From a bacterium (GTDB lineage: Bacteria; Patescibacteriota; Saccharimonadia; Saccharimonadales; Saccharimonadaceae), in contig JAUIBD010000007.1 in the NCBI GenBank assembly GCA_030427525.1, positions 1-50,481 on the forward strand: a stretch of 50,481 nt of DNA, written 5' to 3'. Positions 18,064-25,518 of the stretch are shown here, in pieces; position 1 is the first letter of the stretch, and every line of letters begins with the position of its first letter. Made by a program: the position numbers and the translations under genes. The notes beneath the pieces were generated by a model. It was not told where the DNA came from. It saw only the letters and a list, made by a program, of their open reading frames with translations, and did not search any database.

Positions 18064-18100
18064 CCGCACCTCTGGAGAAAATGCTATTTTTGAAAAATCG

Positions 18101-18129
18101 TTGTAATTTTATACTGTTTGTGCTATTCT
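18101..18129 (+). promoter_or_regulatory. Promoter TTGTAA-N17-TATTCT
   Basis: A plausible promoter for the gene at 18165: TTGTAA (18101-18106), 17 bp, TATTCT (18124-18129). The predicted leader is about 29 nt. It is divergent from the lysS promoter. Confidence 0.5.
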
Positions 18130-18164
18130 TCGGTCATTAACAGTGAGAAAGAAACAGGTTACAG

Positions 18165-18761
18165 GTGCCGCTAGCAATACTAGATAGAGTCAGACGATCC
18201 AGTCCTACTGGACCTGATGAATTGAGCCGCGAGCTAGCAATCCTGACAGAAGAAGCTGCAACACTCGAACGAACACCTCGAGTATTACGACGCAGAATTG
18301 CAAAAACGTCACGCCTGTTGATCGAGACTACTGGGGAACAAGATGCCTTAACACCTGAAGCACTCGCTTTGATAGAATATGCAATCGAGACAACTGGCGA
18401 AATCAGGCTAGCACGTCATGCGCTGAATGCAGTGCAAGGTTTACCACCTCTTAACTTTCATAGGCGCATAATAGAAACTGTTGCAGCAGACGAAGTCGCT
18501 CCCCATGATGCAGCTTTAAAACTTATTAAGGAAGGAGAGCTGGAAGCCGGCATGTCGCTAGCGGACGAGACGTTTACCCAAGATTCAAGGCCGCTTGGAC
18601 CAGCATATGATTTCCTTTTTAATCCCGAAATAGCGAAGCCCGAACCTGAAAAACTAATTGGTACAAAAGCAGGTCATGTCCTATACACTGCAGAGCTCGG
18701 TACAACTCAAGCCAGTCCTCCTGAGCAGCCAAATACTGAGGTGTTAGAAAAGGTTAGCTAA
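18165..18761 (+). CDS. Hypothetical protein, 198 aa
   Basis: An unrecognised protein starting at a GTG (ACAGG lies just upstream as a weak ribosome site). It is mostly helical: MPLAILDRVRRSSPTGPDELSRELAILTEEAATLE, then ALTPEALALIEYAIETTGEIRLARHALNAV. The last 50 residues are proline- and glutamate-rich and likely disordered. No membrane segment or catalytic motif is visible. It is the only plus-strand gene between the start of the window and recF. Its last 8 bases overlap the end of greA on the other strand, so the two transcripts converge. It may be another lineage-specific regulatory or structural protein. Confidence 0.68.
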   Translation: MPLAILDRVRRSSPTGPDELSRELAILTEEAATLERTPRVLRRRIAKTSRLLIETTGEQDALTPEALALIEYAIETTGEIRLARHALNAVQGLPPLNFHRRIIETVAADEVAPHDAALKLIKEGELEAGMSLADETFTQDSRPLGPAYDFLFNPEIAKPEPEKLIGTKAGHVLYTAELGTTQASPPEQPNTEVLEKVS

Positions 18762-19209
18762 TTGCTACAACTTTGTAGTTGATGTCACCCTTTGGCGTAG
18801 TGACAGTTGCGGTTTCGCCGACTTTTTTGCCCATCAGCGCGAGGCCAATTGGTGATTCATTCGAGATACGACCAGATACTGGGTCGGCTTCAACTGGGCC
18901 CACCACGTGGTATTCGAGCTTTTTGTTGCCGTTCTTCAGCTCTACTTTGCTACCCAGGCCAACCGCAGTTTTCTTGTGACCCTTGATCAGTTCTGCATTT
19001 AGCAAAATATCTTCGATCTCGGCAATACGGCTTTCTACTAGGCCTTGTTCTTCACGAGCAGCATCGTACTCGGCGTTTTCAGATAGATCACCGTACCCAC
19101 GAGCGTCAGCAATTTTATCAGCAATCGCTCCGCGGCGACCTTTTAGTTTCGTTAGCTCTGCTTCTAAATCAGCCTTGCCTTCGGAAGTAATTTGATACAT
19201 TTTTTTCAT
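18754..19209 (-). CDS. greA: Transcription elongation factor GreA
   Basis: A 151-residue GreA of near-standard length. The N-terminal coiled coil has the family pattern TSEGKADLEAELTKLKGRRGAIADKIADARGYGDLSENAEYDAAREEQ, with the acidic DLSENAEYDAA tip that reaches into the RNA polymerase secondary channel. The C-terminal globular domain ends with SPIGLALMGKKVGETATV. It rescues backtracked polymerase by stimulating transcript cleavage. ATG 19209 has AGGAG at a good distance; the ATG three codons later lacks one. It is downstream of proS and separated from it by 116 bp holding a hairpin. Confidence 0.96.
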   Translation of the reverse strand: MKKMYQITSEGKADLEAELTKLKGRRGAIADKIADARGYGDLSENAEYDAAREEQGLVESRIAEIEDILLNAELIKGHKKTAVGLGSKVELKNGNKKLEYHVVGPVEADPVSGRISNESPIGLALMGKKVGETATVTTPKGDINYKVVAIS

Positions 19210-19254
19210 TATTTCGTCTCCTTTCTATTTCAGCGAGAGACAGTCTTTTTAATA

Positions 19255-19270
19255 GGTGCCTGGGGGCACC
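19255..19270 (-). other. GGTGCC/GGCACC hairpin in the greA leader
   Basis: A 6-bp GC-rich stem (19255-19260 with 19265-19270) with a 4-nt loop lies about 45 bases upstream of the greA start. No T-run follows on either strand, so it is not a standard terminator. A 10-bp palindrome GTTTGCAAAC at 19288-19297 is nearby. Either could be an attenuating element or an operator. Confidence 0.35.
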
Positions 19271-19325
19271 GTGATATTTCAAGTCGTGTTTGCAAACGCT
19301 CTTTCAGCCCTGTTTTAAGACGTGT

Positions 19326-20573
19326 TTACAATTGCTTTAGTCTATCAACTAGCGCTTCATGTGTCAATGTTTCTTGCGCGCCATCTACACGTTGTACGAG
19401 TTCAAATTCACCGCTTTCAACCAAGCGATCACTCACCGTTACACGATACGGTATACCAAGCAGTTCTGCATCGGCAAATTTTGCACCTGGGCGCTCATCG
19501 CGATCATCGTATAGTACTTCAATCCCCATTCCAGTCAGCTCTTCGTACAGCTTGTCTGCCTCGGCTGAGCCTTTTTCGCCGATTGATACCAAATAAACTG
19601 TATAAGGCGCAATATTCACTAGCCACACCAGACCCTTATCATCAGCAAAGTGTTCAGCTAACAGACCCATCACGCGACTTGGACCAATACCGTAGCTACC
19701 CATGAATACACGTTGGCTTGCTCCGGATTCATCTGTATAGTTTAGATCAAGTGCATCGGAAAACTTAGTACTAAGCGTAAAGATATTGCCTACTTCTACT
19801 GCTTTCTTTTCTACTAATTCGTCTTTTGACAGACCAAGATCCGCAAGCACTTCATCGTTATACACCTCTTCATTGATGGCAATTTTCTTACCTTCGTGCA
19901 CGTAGATAATATCTTCACCAACTTCACTTAGTGTCTGAAACTCGTGGCTATATTTGCTAAAGCTCCCACCGCTGGCAAATGTCTTGTATGTGATATCGCC
20001 GATCCCTAACCGTTCGTACACATGGTCGTACGCTTCAGATATTTTCTCGTAAAACTCATCATGCTGTGCTTGATCACGAGAAAATGAATAGAGATCTTTC
20101 ATCCAAAATTCTCGTCCACGCATTAAGCCACTCTTGCTACGCAGTTCATTCCGGAATTTTATCTGAAACTGATACGGATAGACGGGTAGGTCTTTATAGC
20201 TCGAAATGTAGTTTTTCATCAGTTTAGTGAGCGGCTCTTCGTGTGTTGGAGCAAGCCCGAGCTCCGTTCCATTGGCAAGCTTTGTCTTAAACCATACATC
20301 CAGTACTTCGTCACTCCAACGGCCACTAGCCTCCCAAACATCCTTGTGCTGCAGAGCTGTGAGGCTAATCTCGTTACCACCAACGGTGTTCATTTCTTCG
20401 CGCACAATTTGCATCACTTTTTCTAGCACACGTTTCCCGAGCGGTAGATACGTATATACTCCTGCCATTTCTTTGTGAATATAGCCGCCACGAATCAACA
20501 GCTGCGCATTCTTCGCCACTTCATCAGCTGGTGCGTTTTTAAGCGTCTTTGTAAAAAGTTTTGAAACTCTCAT
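19326..20573 (-). CDS. proS: Prolyl-tRNA synthetase without the editing (INS) domain
   Basis: A 415-residue bacterial-type ProRS. The class II motifs are present: APTHEEPLTKL, FRNELRSKSGLMRGREFWMKDLYSF (motif 2) and FMGSYGIGPSRVMGLLAE (motif 3), followed by the anticodon-binding domain ending RVDGAQETLTHEALVDRL. In the standard ProRS of about 570 residues an editing insert of some 180 residues sits between motifs 2 and 3; here the sequence goes from HEFQTLSEVGEDIIYV to VGNIFTL with only a short linker of about 35 residues. So hydrolysis of Ala-tRNA-Pro in cis is not expected. It is the last gene of the frr-uppS-rseP-CPBP-proS operon. Confidence 0.96.
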   Translation of the reverse strand: MRVSKLFTKTLKNAPADEVAKNAQLLIRGGYIHKEMAGVYTYLPLGKRVLEKVMQIVREEMNTVGGNEISLTALQHKDVWEASGRWSDEVLDVWFKTKLANGTELGLAPTHEEPLTKLMKNYISSYKDLPVYPYQFQIKFRNELRSKSGLMRGREFWMKDLYSFSRDQAQHDEFYEKISEAYDHVYERLGIGDITYKTFASGGSFSKYSHEFQTLSEVGEDIIYVHEGKKIAINEEVYNDEVLADLGLSKDELVEKKAVEVGNIFTLSTKFSDALDLNYTDESGASQRVFMGSYGIGPSRVMGLLAEHFADDKGLVWLVNIAPYTVYLVSIGEKGSAEADKLYEELTGMGIEVLYDDRDERPGAKFADAELLGIPYRVTVSDRLVESGEFELVQRVDGAQETLTHEALVDRLKQL

Positions 20574-20576
20574 CTG

Positions 20577-21329
20577 TTATAGCATACCAGCAACGTAAGG
20601 ATTGATAAAGAGAAAGTAAAAGGCCACGGCATTTTTCGTGGCATGCAGTAATATGCCCGACCACACAGAGTCTGTTTTTATTCTCAAGTACCCAAGCACG
20701 AGACCCAGCGCAAACGTATCAATTCCAACCGCCCACTGTATGTCTTTGGCTGGTAAGTGCATCGCGCCGAACACTAGCGAACTGATTACCACTGCTGCGT
20801 ATGGATTGATTTTTGCTTTGAGTTTTCCTAGTAAATAGCCCCGAAACAATAGTTCCTCAGCCACTGGCGCCATAACCACCAATGTTATAAAGGCAACGAT
20901 GTAATGTATGGGCAGATACAAATCACTGAATGGAATTTCTTGAGCTTGCTCGGTATCGATGCTGCTCCAAAGTAGTTTGAAGATCACAACCAAACTCACG
21001 CTAAGCAACAGATACGGAACAATTGATAGCAATGTATAGCCAAGGTCTTTCCACTGAATTGCGCGACCAATGCCGAGTTCACTTTTTGTCGTGCCAATTC
21101 GCACCAACATCGGTATGTACACGGCGGCTAGCAGCGCCAGAGTATACGCTAGTGCCGCAAACACGCCCACCATAACGTTTTGATTAATTGAACCCACAAC
21201 AGGAAACGCAGCTGTTACTACTAACAGAACAAGACTGGCGGCTACTTGCGCGCTGATGAAAGCAACCGACGTCCATAGCGCGATAACTATCGTGAATGCA
21301 GATACTTTAGCGAAGGATTTTACCGACAT
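20577..21329 (-). CDS. CPBP family intramembrane metalloprotease
   Basis: A 250-residue membrane protein with about eight hydrophobic segments. The CPBP (Abi/CAAX-like) motifs are present: EELLFRG with Glu158, Glu159 and Arg163, FGAMH with His191, and HATKN with His229 and Asn233. These residues make up the active site of the glutamate-type intramembrane protease family. The role could be maturation of prenylated or bacteriocin-like peptides or envelope proteolysis; none can be chosen. Its start overlaps the end of rseP by 23 bp, and proS follows after 3 bp. The position here replaces the cdsA/dxr genes often found in this cluster. Confidence 0.92.
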   Translation of the reverse strand: MSVKSFAKVSAFTIVIALWTSVAFISAQVAASLVLLVVTAAFPVVGSINQNVMVGVFAALAYTLALLAAVYIPMLVRIGTTKSELGIGRAIQWKDLGYTLLSIVPYLLLSVSLVVIFKLLWSSIDTEQAQEIPFSDLYLPIHYIVAFITLVVMAPVAEELLFRGYLLGKLKAKINPYAAVVISSLVFGAMHLPAKDIQWAVGIDTFALGLVLGYLRIKTDSVWSGILLHATKNAVAFYFLFINPYVAGML

Positions 21330-22467
21330 CGAGAATTGTCACTAGCACTATTAGGCCGAGCAGCACCATGAAACCAACGCTCTGAATTTTCTCTTCTTTT
21401 TCTTTGGTCAGCACTTTCCCGCGAAGCTTAAATACAGTCATCGTAAACCACCTACCCCCATCAAGTGCGGGTATTGGCAGCACATTCATCACAGCCAGGC
21501 TCAACGAAATAATACCCGTCAGTAGAAGGAGTGGCTTGATACCAGCCTGCTCCATTTGTGGAAATATTACACCTAAGATTCCTATTGGGCCAGATACGCT
21601 ATTCGCTGCATCGTCAAGTTTTTGCTGACCCTCAGTCTGTACAGTTGCATCACTACTAAATTTGCTTGCAAAACCCGATACGGTATTTGCTAGTAGATTG
21701 CCTAGCCCCTTGAATGTCTCAGCAGTTAGTTGTACGGTTGTACCAACGCCCACAATCGGTGCCGACCATGTGGCTCGAATTTCAGTTCTTTCAGCCGAAC
21801 CAACTCCTAGATATCCTTTGCCGTCACTGTTATCACTACGAAGCGTCGTTTTTACACGATTCTCTTCGTTATCACGTGAGTAGGTAATGGTGATCGTCTC
21901 GCCCGCACGAGCCTTTGTTTGCTCGGCTAGCTGGCGCGATGTTTCGATCTCACGTCCATCAATCAAAAGCAGTTCATCACCAATTTTTAGACCTGCTTTA
22001 CTGGCCGGCGTGTCAGAACCCACCGACGCCACTTGCAGACCAGCCACGTTCAACTGAGTATCGCTTGGCACGCTAAATTGGTTAGGCAAAATCTTTGGAA
22101 GCCCTACCAGCGCTAATACTGTAAAGATGGCTATTGCAGCCAGCCAGTTCATCGCGACACCCGCCAAAAGAATTTTCGTCTTCTGCCAATACGTTGCAGC
22201 GCCGTATTCGCCCTTGCCTTTTGCCGAGTCGTACTCACCCTTTAAGCGCACAAATCCCCCTAATGGCAGCCAGTTCAAGCTGTATTCAACATCTTTACCC
22301 AGAAAGCTCTGTTTCTTTTTCCATACTTTGGCGCGCGGTGGAAAGCCTATGCCAAATTCTTGTACCTCTACCCCATTACGGCGCGCAACAATTGCGTGGC
22401 CCAGTTCGTGCACTACCACTAGCGCAACTAAAATAATGAGCCCAATTAAAATTCCGAATATCAACAT
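21307..22467 (-). CDS. rseP: Site-2 protease, RseP-type M50 zinc metalloprotease
   Basis: A 386-residue membrane protease. The zinc motif HELGH is in the first membrane helix (His20, Glu21, His24). A single PDZ domain lies at about 140-230 (VASVGSDTPASKAGLKIGDELLLIDG), then the second catalytic motif NVLPIPALDGGRW near 335-347 and a final helix. Members cut membrane proteins within the bilayer after a first cut outside, often to release signalling domains, or remove leftover signal peptides. E. coli RseP has two PDZ domains; one is usual in Gram-positives. It starts on the base after the uppS stop. Confidence 0.95.
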   Translation of the reverse strand: MLIFGILIGLIILVALVVVHELGHAIVARRNGVEVQEFGIGFPPRAKVWKKKQSFLGKDVEYSLNWLPLGGFVRLKGEYDSAKGKGEYGAATYWQKTKILLAGVAMNWLAAIAIFTVLALVGLPKILPNQFSVPSDTQLNVAGLQVASVGSDTPASKAGLKIGDELLLIDGREIETSRQLAEQTKARAGETITITYSRDNEENRVKTTLRSDNSDGKGYLGVGSAERTEIRATWSAPIVGVGTTVQLTAETFKGLGNLLANTVSGFASKFSSDATVQTEGQQKLDDAANSVSGPIGILGVIFPQMEQAGIKPLLLLTGIISLSLAVMNVLPIPALDGGRWFTMTVFKLRGKVLTKEKEEKIQSVGFMVLLGLIVLVTILDVGKILR

Positions 22468-23157
22468 CTACCCTCCGAAGCGTCTTTGTCTGTTGGCATA
22501 TTCATTTAGTATAGCAGTTACGTCGTCTTTGTTCATGTCTGGCCAATGCTTATCTACAAACATCAGCTCGCTATACGCGGCACGCCACAGCATAAAGTTA
22601 CTCAAACGCTGTTCGCCACTGGTACGAACAATCAAATCGCACGGGGGCACCTCTGGTGCATAGATATTTTGGCTGATAAGTTCCGGGGTTACCTCGTCCG
22701 CGTCAACACCAGACTGAACAATTTTTTTCACCGCATCTGCAATTTCTAATTGCCCACCATAATTCAAGCACAGCAGTAGCTCACCACCGGTGTAGTTTGC
22801 CGTTCGCTCCTCGGCAGACTTAATCGATGCCACAATATCATCAGCCAGTCCCTCTTGCGTACCAATGACCCTCAAGCGGATATTATTTTCCTCAAATATC
22901 TTTATGTCCTTACGCAAGATATTTCGAAGCATCTTCATAATACGATTCACTTCGTCTTCAGAGCGCTTCCAGTTTTCGGTACTGAACACATACGCACTCG
23001 CATACTTAACGCCGCGCCTCAACGTCTCTAGCAAGACATCATTCATGGCATTATAGCCAGCCAGATGCCCTTCGTATGGTGGTAAACCATGCTCTTTCGC
23101 CCAGCGTCGGTTGCCGTCGACGATAAAGCCTATGTGTTTAGGTAGTTCGTGTGTCAC
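22468..23157 (-). CDS. uppS: Undecaprenyl (isoprenyl) diphosphate synthase
   Basis: A 229-residue cis-prenyltransferase of normal length. The diphosphate-binding motif HIGFIVDGNRRWA is at residues 8-20 with the catalytic Asp14; other family blocks are GVKYASAYVFSTENWKRS and the C-terminal DLIVRTSGEQRLSNFMLWRAAYSELMF with the conserved Arg residues. It makes the C55 lipid carrier for peptidoglycan and other wall polymers. Saccharibacteria usually lack isoprenoid precursor pathways, so substrate supply from a host is an inference. It lies between frr (16 bp gap) and rseP (no gap). Confidence 0.96.
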   Translation of the reverse strand: MTHELPKHIGFIVDGNRRWAKEHGLPPYEGHLAGYNAMNDVLLETLRRGVKYASAYVFSTENWKRSEDEVNRIMKMLRNILRKDIKIFEENNIRLRVIGTQEGLADDIVASIKSAEERTANYTGGELLLCLNYGGQLEIADAVKKIVQSGVDADEVTPELISQNIYAPEVPPCDLIVRTSGEQRLSNFMLWRAAYSELMFVDKHWPDMNKDDVTAILNEYANRQRRFGG

Positions 23158-23173
23158 TCTTCCTATTGTACTC

Positions 23174-23728
23174 TTATATAGTCAGGATTTCTTGTTCTTT
23201 TGCTTTGAAGGCTTCGTCTATTTTCGCTTGATAGTCGTGCATCAGTTTATCGAATTCTTTTTCCACCGCGCGTTCATCGTCTTCAGATAGCTCTTTGGCA
23301 TCTTTTTTACGCTTGGCATCTTTTAGGGCATCCTGGCGTACGTTGCGCATTGCAATACGGCACTCTTCTACCTTATCGCCCAGTTGCTTTACCATCTCTC
23401 GACGGCGTTCTTCGGTTAGTGCAGGAATCGGCACGCGTACTACTCGGCCATCGTCGCTGGGGTTAAAACCAAGGCTTTGATCTTCACGAATTGCGGCAGA
23501 GATCGCCTGGATATTACTCGGGTCAAATGGACTCACGAGTAACATTTGCGGCTCTGGTGCAGTCACATTCGCTACCTGATTGAGCGGCATTTTTGTGCCA
23601 TAGGCTTCTACGTGCACGCTCCCCAGCATGTCTGGGTGCGCACGGCCTGTACGTACTTTTTTCAACTCATCATGATAATGCTCTAGGGCAGCATCCATTT
23701 TTTGTTCGTATGGTTTGGTGTCAAACAC
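23174..23728 (-). CDS. frr: Ribosome recycling factor
   Basis: A 184-residue RRF of standard length. The two long helices and the tip are recognisable: the N-terminal helix MDAALEHYHDELKKVRTGRAHPDML, the domain II strands YGTKMPLNQVANV and VVRVPIPALTEERRREMVKQ, and the C-terminal helix with IAMRNVRQDALKDAKRKKD. With EF-G it splits post-termination ribosomes. The start is a GTG with GAGGA eight bases upstream. It is the first gene of the operon that runs to proS; a TATAAT -10 lies at 23758-23763 with a leader of about 25 nt. Confidence 0.96.
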   Translation of the reverse strand: MFDTKPYEQKMDAALEHYHDELKKVRTGRAHPDMLGSVHVEAYGTKMPLNQVANVTAPEPQMLLVSPFDPSNIQAISAAIREDQSLGFNPSDDGRVVRVPIPALTEERRREMVKQLGDKVEECRIAMRNVRQDALKDAKRKKDAKELSEDDERAVEKEFDKLMHDYQAKIDEAFKAKEQEILTI

Positions 23729-23757
23729 TAAAATAGTCCTCGCTTTCTACTACAAAG

Positions 23758-23763
23758 ATTATA
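23758..23763 (-). promoter_or_regulatory. -10 box of frr-uppS-rseP-proS operon
   Basis: Minus-strand TATAAT lies 29 nt before the frr GTG. The -35 candidate is weak. The leader keeps the GAGGA ribosome site. Confidence 0.55.
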
Positions 23764-23780
23764 CCAAATATTCCCAAGTT

Positions 23781-24320
23781 TTAGGCCATGACTGCGCTCA
23801 CCGCAACCGGACCCATCAAGCTCGTTACCCTATGGCCAACATGGAACGGTACTAACTCTTCAGAAGATGAGCCCCGCCGAAACTCTAGCACGGTAGCGCC
23901 AACCTCCGGATTGAGCGTGACAGGGACCAACCCCATTCCCTGTAAAGAACCATCAGACTTAGTCCTAACGACACCACAGAATAGCTCATCGGCTTCCATA
24001 CTTTCTTCTGTATCGTGTATTTCATCGTACTCTACTAATTTTCCATTTTCATCACGTACTGCTCGAAGGAGTAGCAACCTCGCTTCAGCAAGCAACGCTT
24101 TATAGTCATCTGCAAATCTTCTACTGAACTCTGTATCTCTATAAACAACGTCGTGTACTAGAGAACTAGGGTTTGTGGTAAAATCCCGAACAAACACTGT
24201 TATGTCTGCTGGTGGGTAGTCCCTGCTTTCAACAGCCTTGTGACGCGAGTATCTACCATCAGCCCCGAGCGTGTACGTCGAGCCCATTTCAGTCATAAAT
24301 TGTGATTTTTGTGTTGTCAT
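23781..24320 (-). CDS. Hypothetical protein, 179 aa, leaderless
   Basis: An unrecognised 179-residue protein. The N-terminus reads SQFMTEMGSTYTLGADGRYSRHKAVESRDYPPADITVFV, suggesting a beta-hairpin unit; the C-terminal half is beta-rich (GMGLVPVTLNPEVGATVLEFRRG). No signal peptide, membrane helix or catalytic motif is seen. It carries the best promoter in the window, an exact consensus, with the -10 ending 9 nt before ATG 24320 and no Shine-Dalgarno, so it should be strongly transcribed and leaderless. It is divergent from recF. The strong promoter suggests an abundant or stress-related protein, but the function cannot be told. Confidence 0.8.
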   Translation of the reverse strand: MTTQKSQFMTEMGSTYTLGADGRYSRHKAVESRDYPPADITVFVRDFTTNPSSLVHDVVYRDTEFSRRFADDYKALLAEARLLLLRAVRDENGKLVEYDEIHDTEESMEADELFCGVVRTKSDGSLQGMGLVPVTLNPEVGATVLEFRRGSSSEELVPFHVGHRVTSLMGPVAVSAVMA

Positions 24321-24329
24321 ATTTTATTT

Positions 24330-24358
24330 ATTATAGCAATAAAGTTTATATTTGTCAA
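24330..24358 (-). promoter_or_regulatory. Exact-consensus leaderless promoter TTGACA-N17-TATAAT
   Basis: On the minus strand TTGACA (24353-24358) and TATAAT (24330-24335) are 17 bp apart, a full match to the sigma70 consensus. Nine bases follow before ATG 24320. Confidence 0.88.
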
Positions 24359-24388
24359 TTATTTCTTTCTCTGTCTGTGTGTTTTGCG

Positions 24389-24394
24389 TATACT
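24389..24394 (+). promoter_or_regulatory. -10 box of recF, leaderless
   Basis: TATACT ends 7 nt before ATG 24402. No Shine-Dalgarno is present. This places the recF start well inside the longer open frame that begins at 24309. Confidence 0.58.
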
Positions 24395-24401
24395 GGTAGT
24401 G

Positions 24402-25466
24402 ATGTCTATTTCCGAGGTAAAAGTTGCCGGTGTTCGCTCGTACCAATTGTTCGATGCGCAGCTAGACCCGCACGTCACGTTGATACTAGGTCCAAATGGC
24501 TCTGGTAAGACGACGCTGCTAGAAGCATTGTACGTTGCGCTGCGTGGCAGCAGTTTTCGGGGCCGAGACCGCGATATGATAGCCCACGACGGCAAAACAG
24601 CAGATATAAAAGTAACTGCTGAAACGGGTGCAGTACGCAAAATCCACCTTGTCGTGAACGCCGAAGACAAAATAACAAAAAGCTTTACTGTTGAAGACAA
24701 AACCTCGGCTCGCCTGCTAGCAAAACACCGCCTTCCAGTAGTGCTGTTCGAGCCAGACGAGCTACGCATGCTTTCCTCGAGCCCCCAGCGTCGCAGGCAG
24801 TTTTTCGACGATATCTTAGCGCGGCTATACCCGTCCTACGCCACCGCCCTATCACGGTTTCAGCGCGCACTCTTGCAGCGTAACGAATTACTGAAACAGC
24901 ACGAAACTATGAGCAAGTCTGCTTGGGAAAACAATCTATTTGCATGGGATGTGAAATTTGCCGAGCTCGCCACTACTTTAGTGCATGCCCGCGCAAAATT
25001 CAGCGACTTATCGAACAAGCACCTCAGCCGATTGTACTCTGGCATGGCAAATGCCGAGCACATGGTACAGGTACACTACGAGCCAGTGAAAAAAGAGTCA
25101 AGCTACCAACAAGTGCTAATGGGTCGCCTACAACGATCCCGAGCGCTCGATATATTACGCGGTTTCACATCTGAAGGCCCTCACCGCGATGATTTCACTG
25201 TGCTGCTAGATGGCCACCCTGCATCTGAAACAGCTTCCCGAGGCGAAATGCGCACAATTATGCTAGCGTATAAATTACTAGAGGTAGAGCTGCAGAAAGA
25301 AATTACTGGCCAGCAGCCACTCATACTAATGGATGACGTGTTTTCTGAGCTCGACATCACCCGCGAAAAATCCCTGATGCATAGCTTGCAGGAATACCAG
25401 ACAGTTATCACGGCGACTGATTTGCGCGATGATTTAAAGATAGATGCTCGAATTATAAGCCTGTAA
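24402..25466 (+). CDS. recF: DNA replication and repair protein RecF
   Basis: A 354-residue SMC-like ATPase. Walker A is GPNGSGKTT (residues 30-38), followed by the family block LRGSSFRGRDRDMIAH; the signature region TSEGPHRDDFTVLLDGHPASETASRGEMRT and Walker B PLILMDDVFSELD complete it. RecF loads RecA at gaps with RecO and RecR. A longer frame from 24309 adds a hydrophobic stretch unlike RecF and overlaps the divergent promoter, so ATG 24402 is chosen: it is 7 nt from a TATACT box and gives the normal N-terminus. dnaA and dnaN, the usual neighbours, are not in this window. Confidence 0.95.
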   Translation: MSISEVKVAGVRSYQLFDAQLDPHVTLILGPNGSGKTTLLEALYVALRGSSFRGRDRDMIAHDGKTADIKVTAETGAVRKIHLVVNAEDKITKSFTVEDKTSARLLAKHRLPVVLFEPDELRMLSSSPQRRRQFFDDILARLYPSYATALSRFQRALLQRNELLKQHETMSKSAWENNLFAWDVKFAELATTLVHARAKFSDLSNKHLSRLYSGMANAEHMVQVHYEPVKKESSYQQVLMGRLQRSRALDILRGFTSEGPHRDDFTVLLDGHPASETASRGEMRTIMLAYKLLEVELQKEITGQQPLILMDDVFSELDITREKSLMHSLQEYQTVITATDLRDDLKIDARIISL

Positions 25467-25518
25467 GCATAAGCTTTACACTAGTAGCCTGCGTACGCTA
25501 CTATGAAGACGTTACGCT

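Noticed and set aside
19255-19270. Hairpin as the proS terminator
   Set aside because: There is no T-run after it on either strand, so it was kept only as an unassigned hairpin.
24309-24401. RecF start at 24309
   Set aside because: The added hydrophobic residues do not belong to RecF and the stretch overlaps the divergent promoter; the leaderless ATG 24402 fits better.
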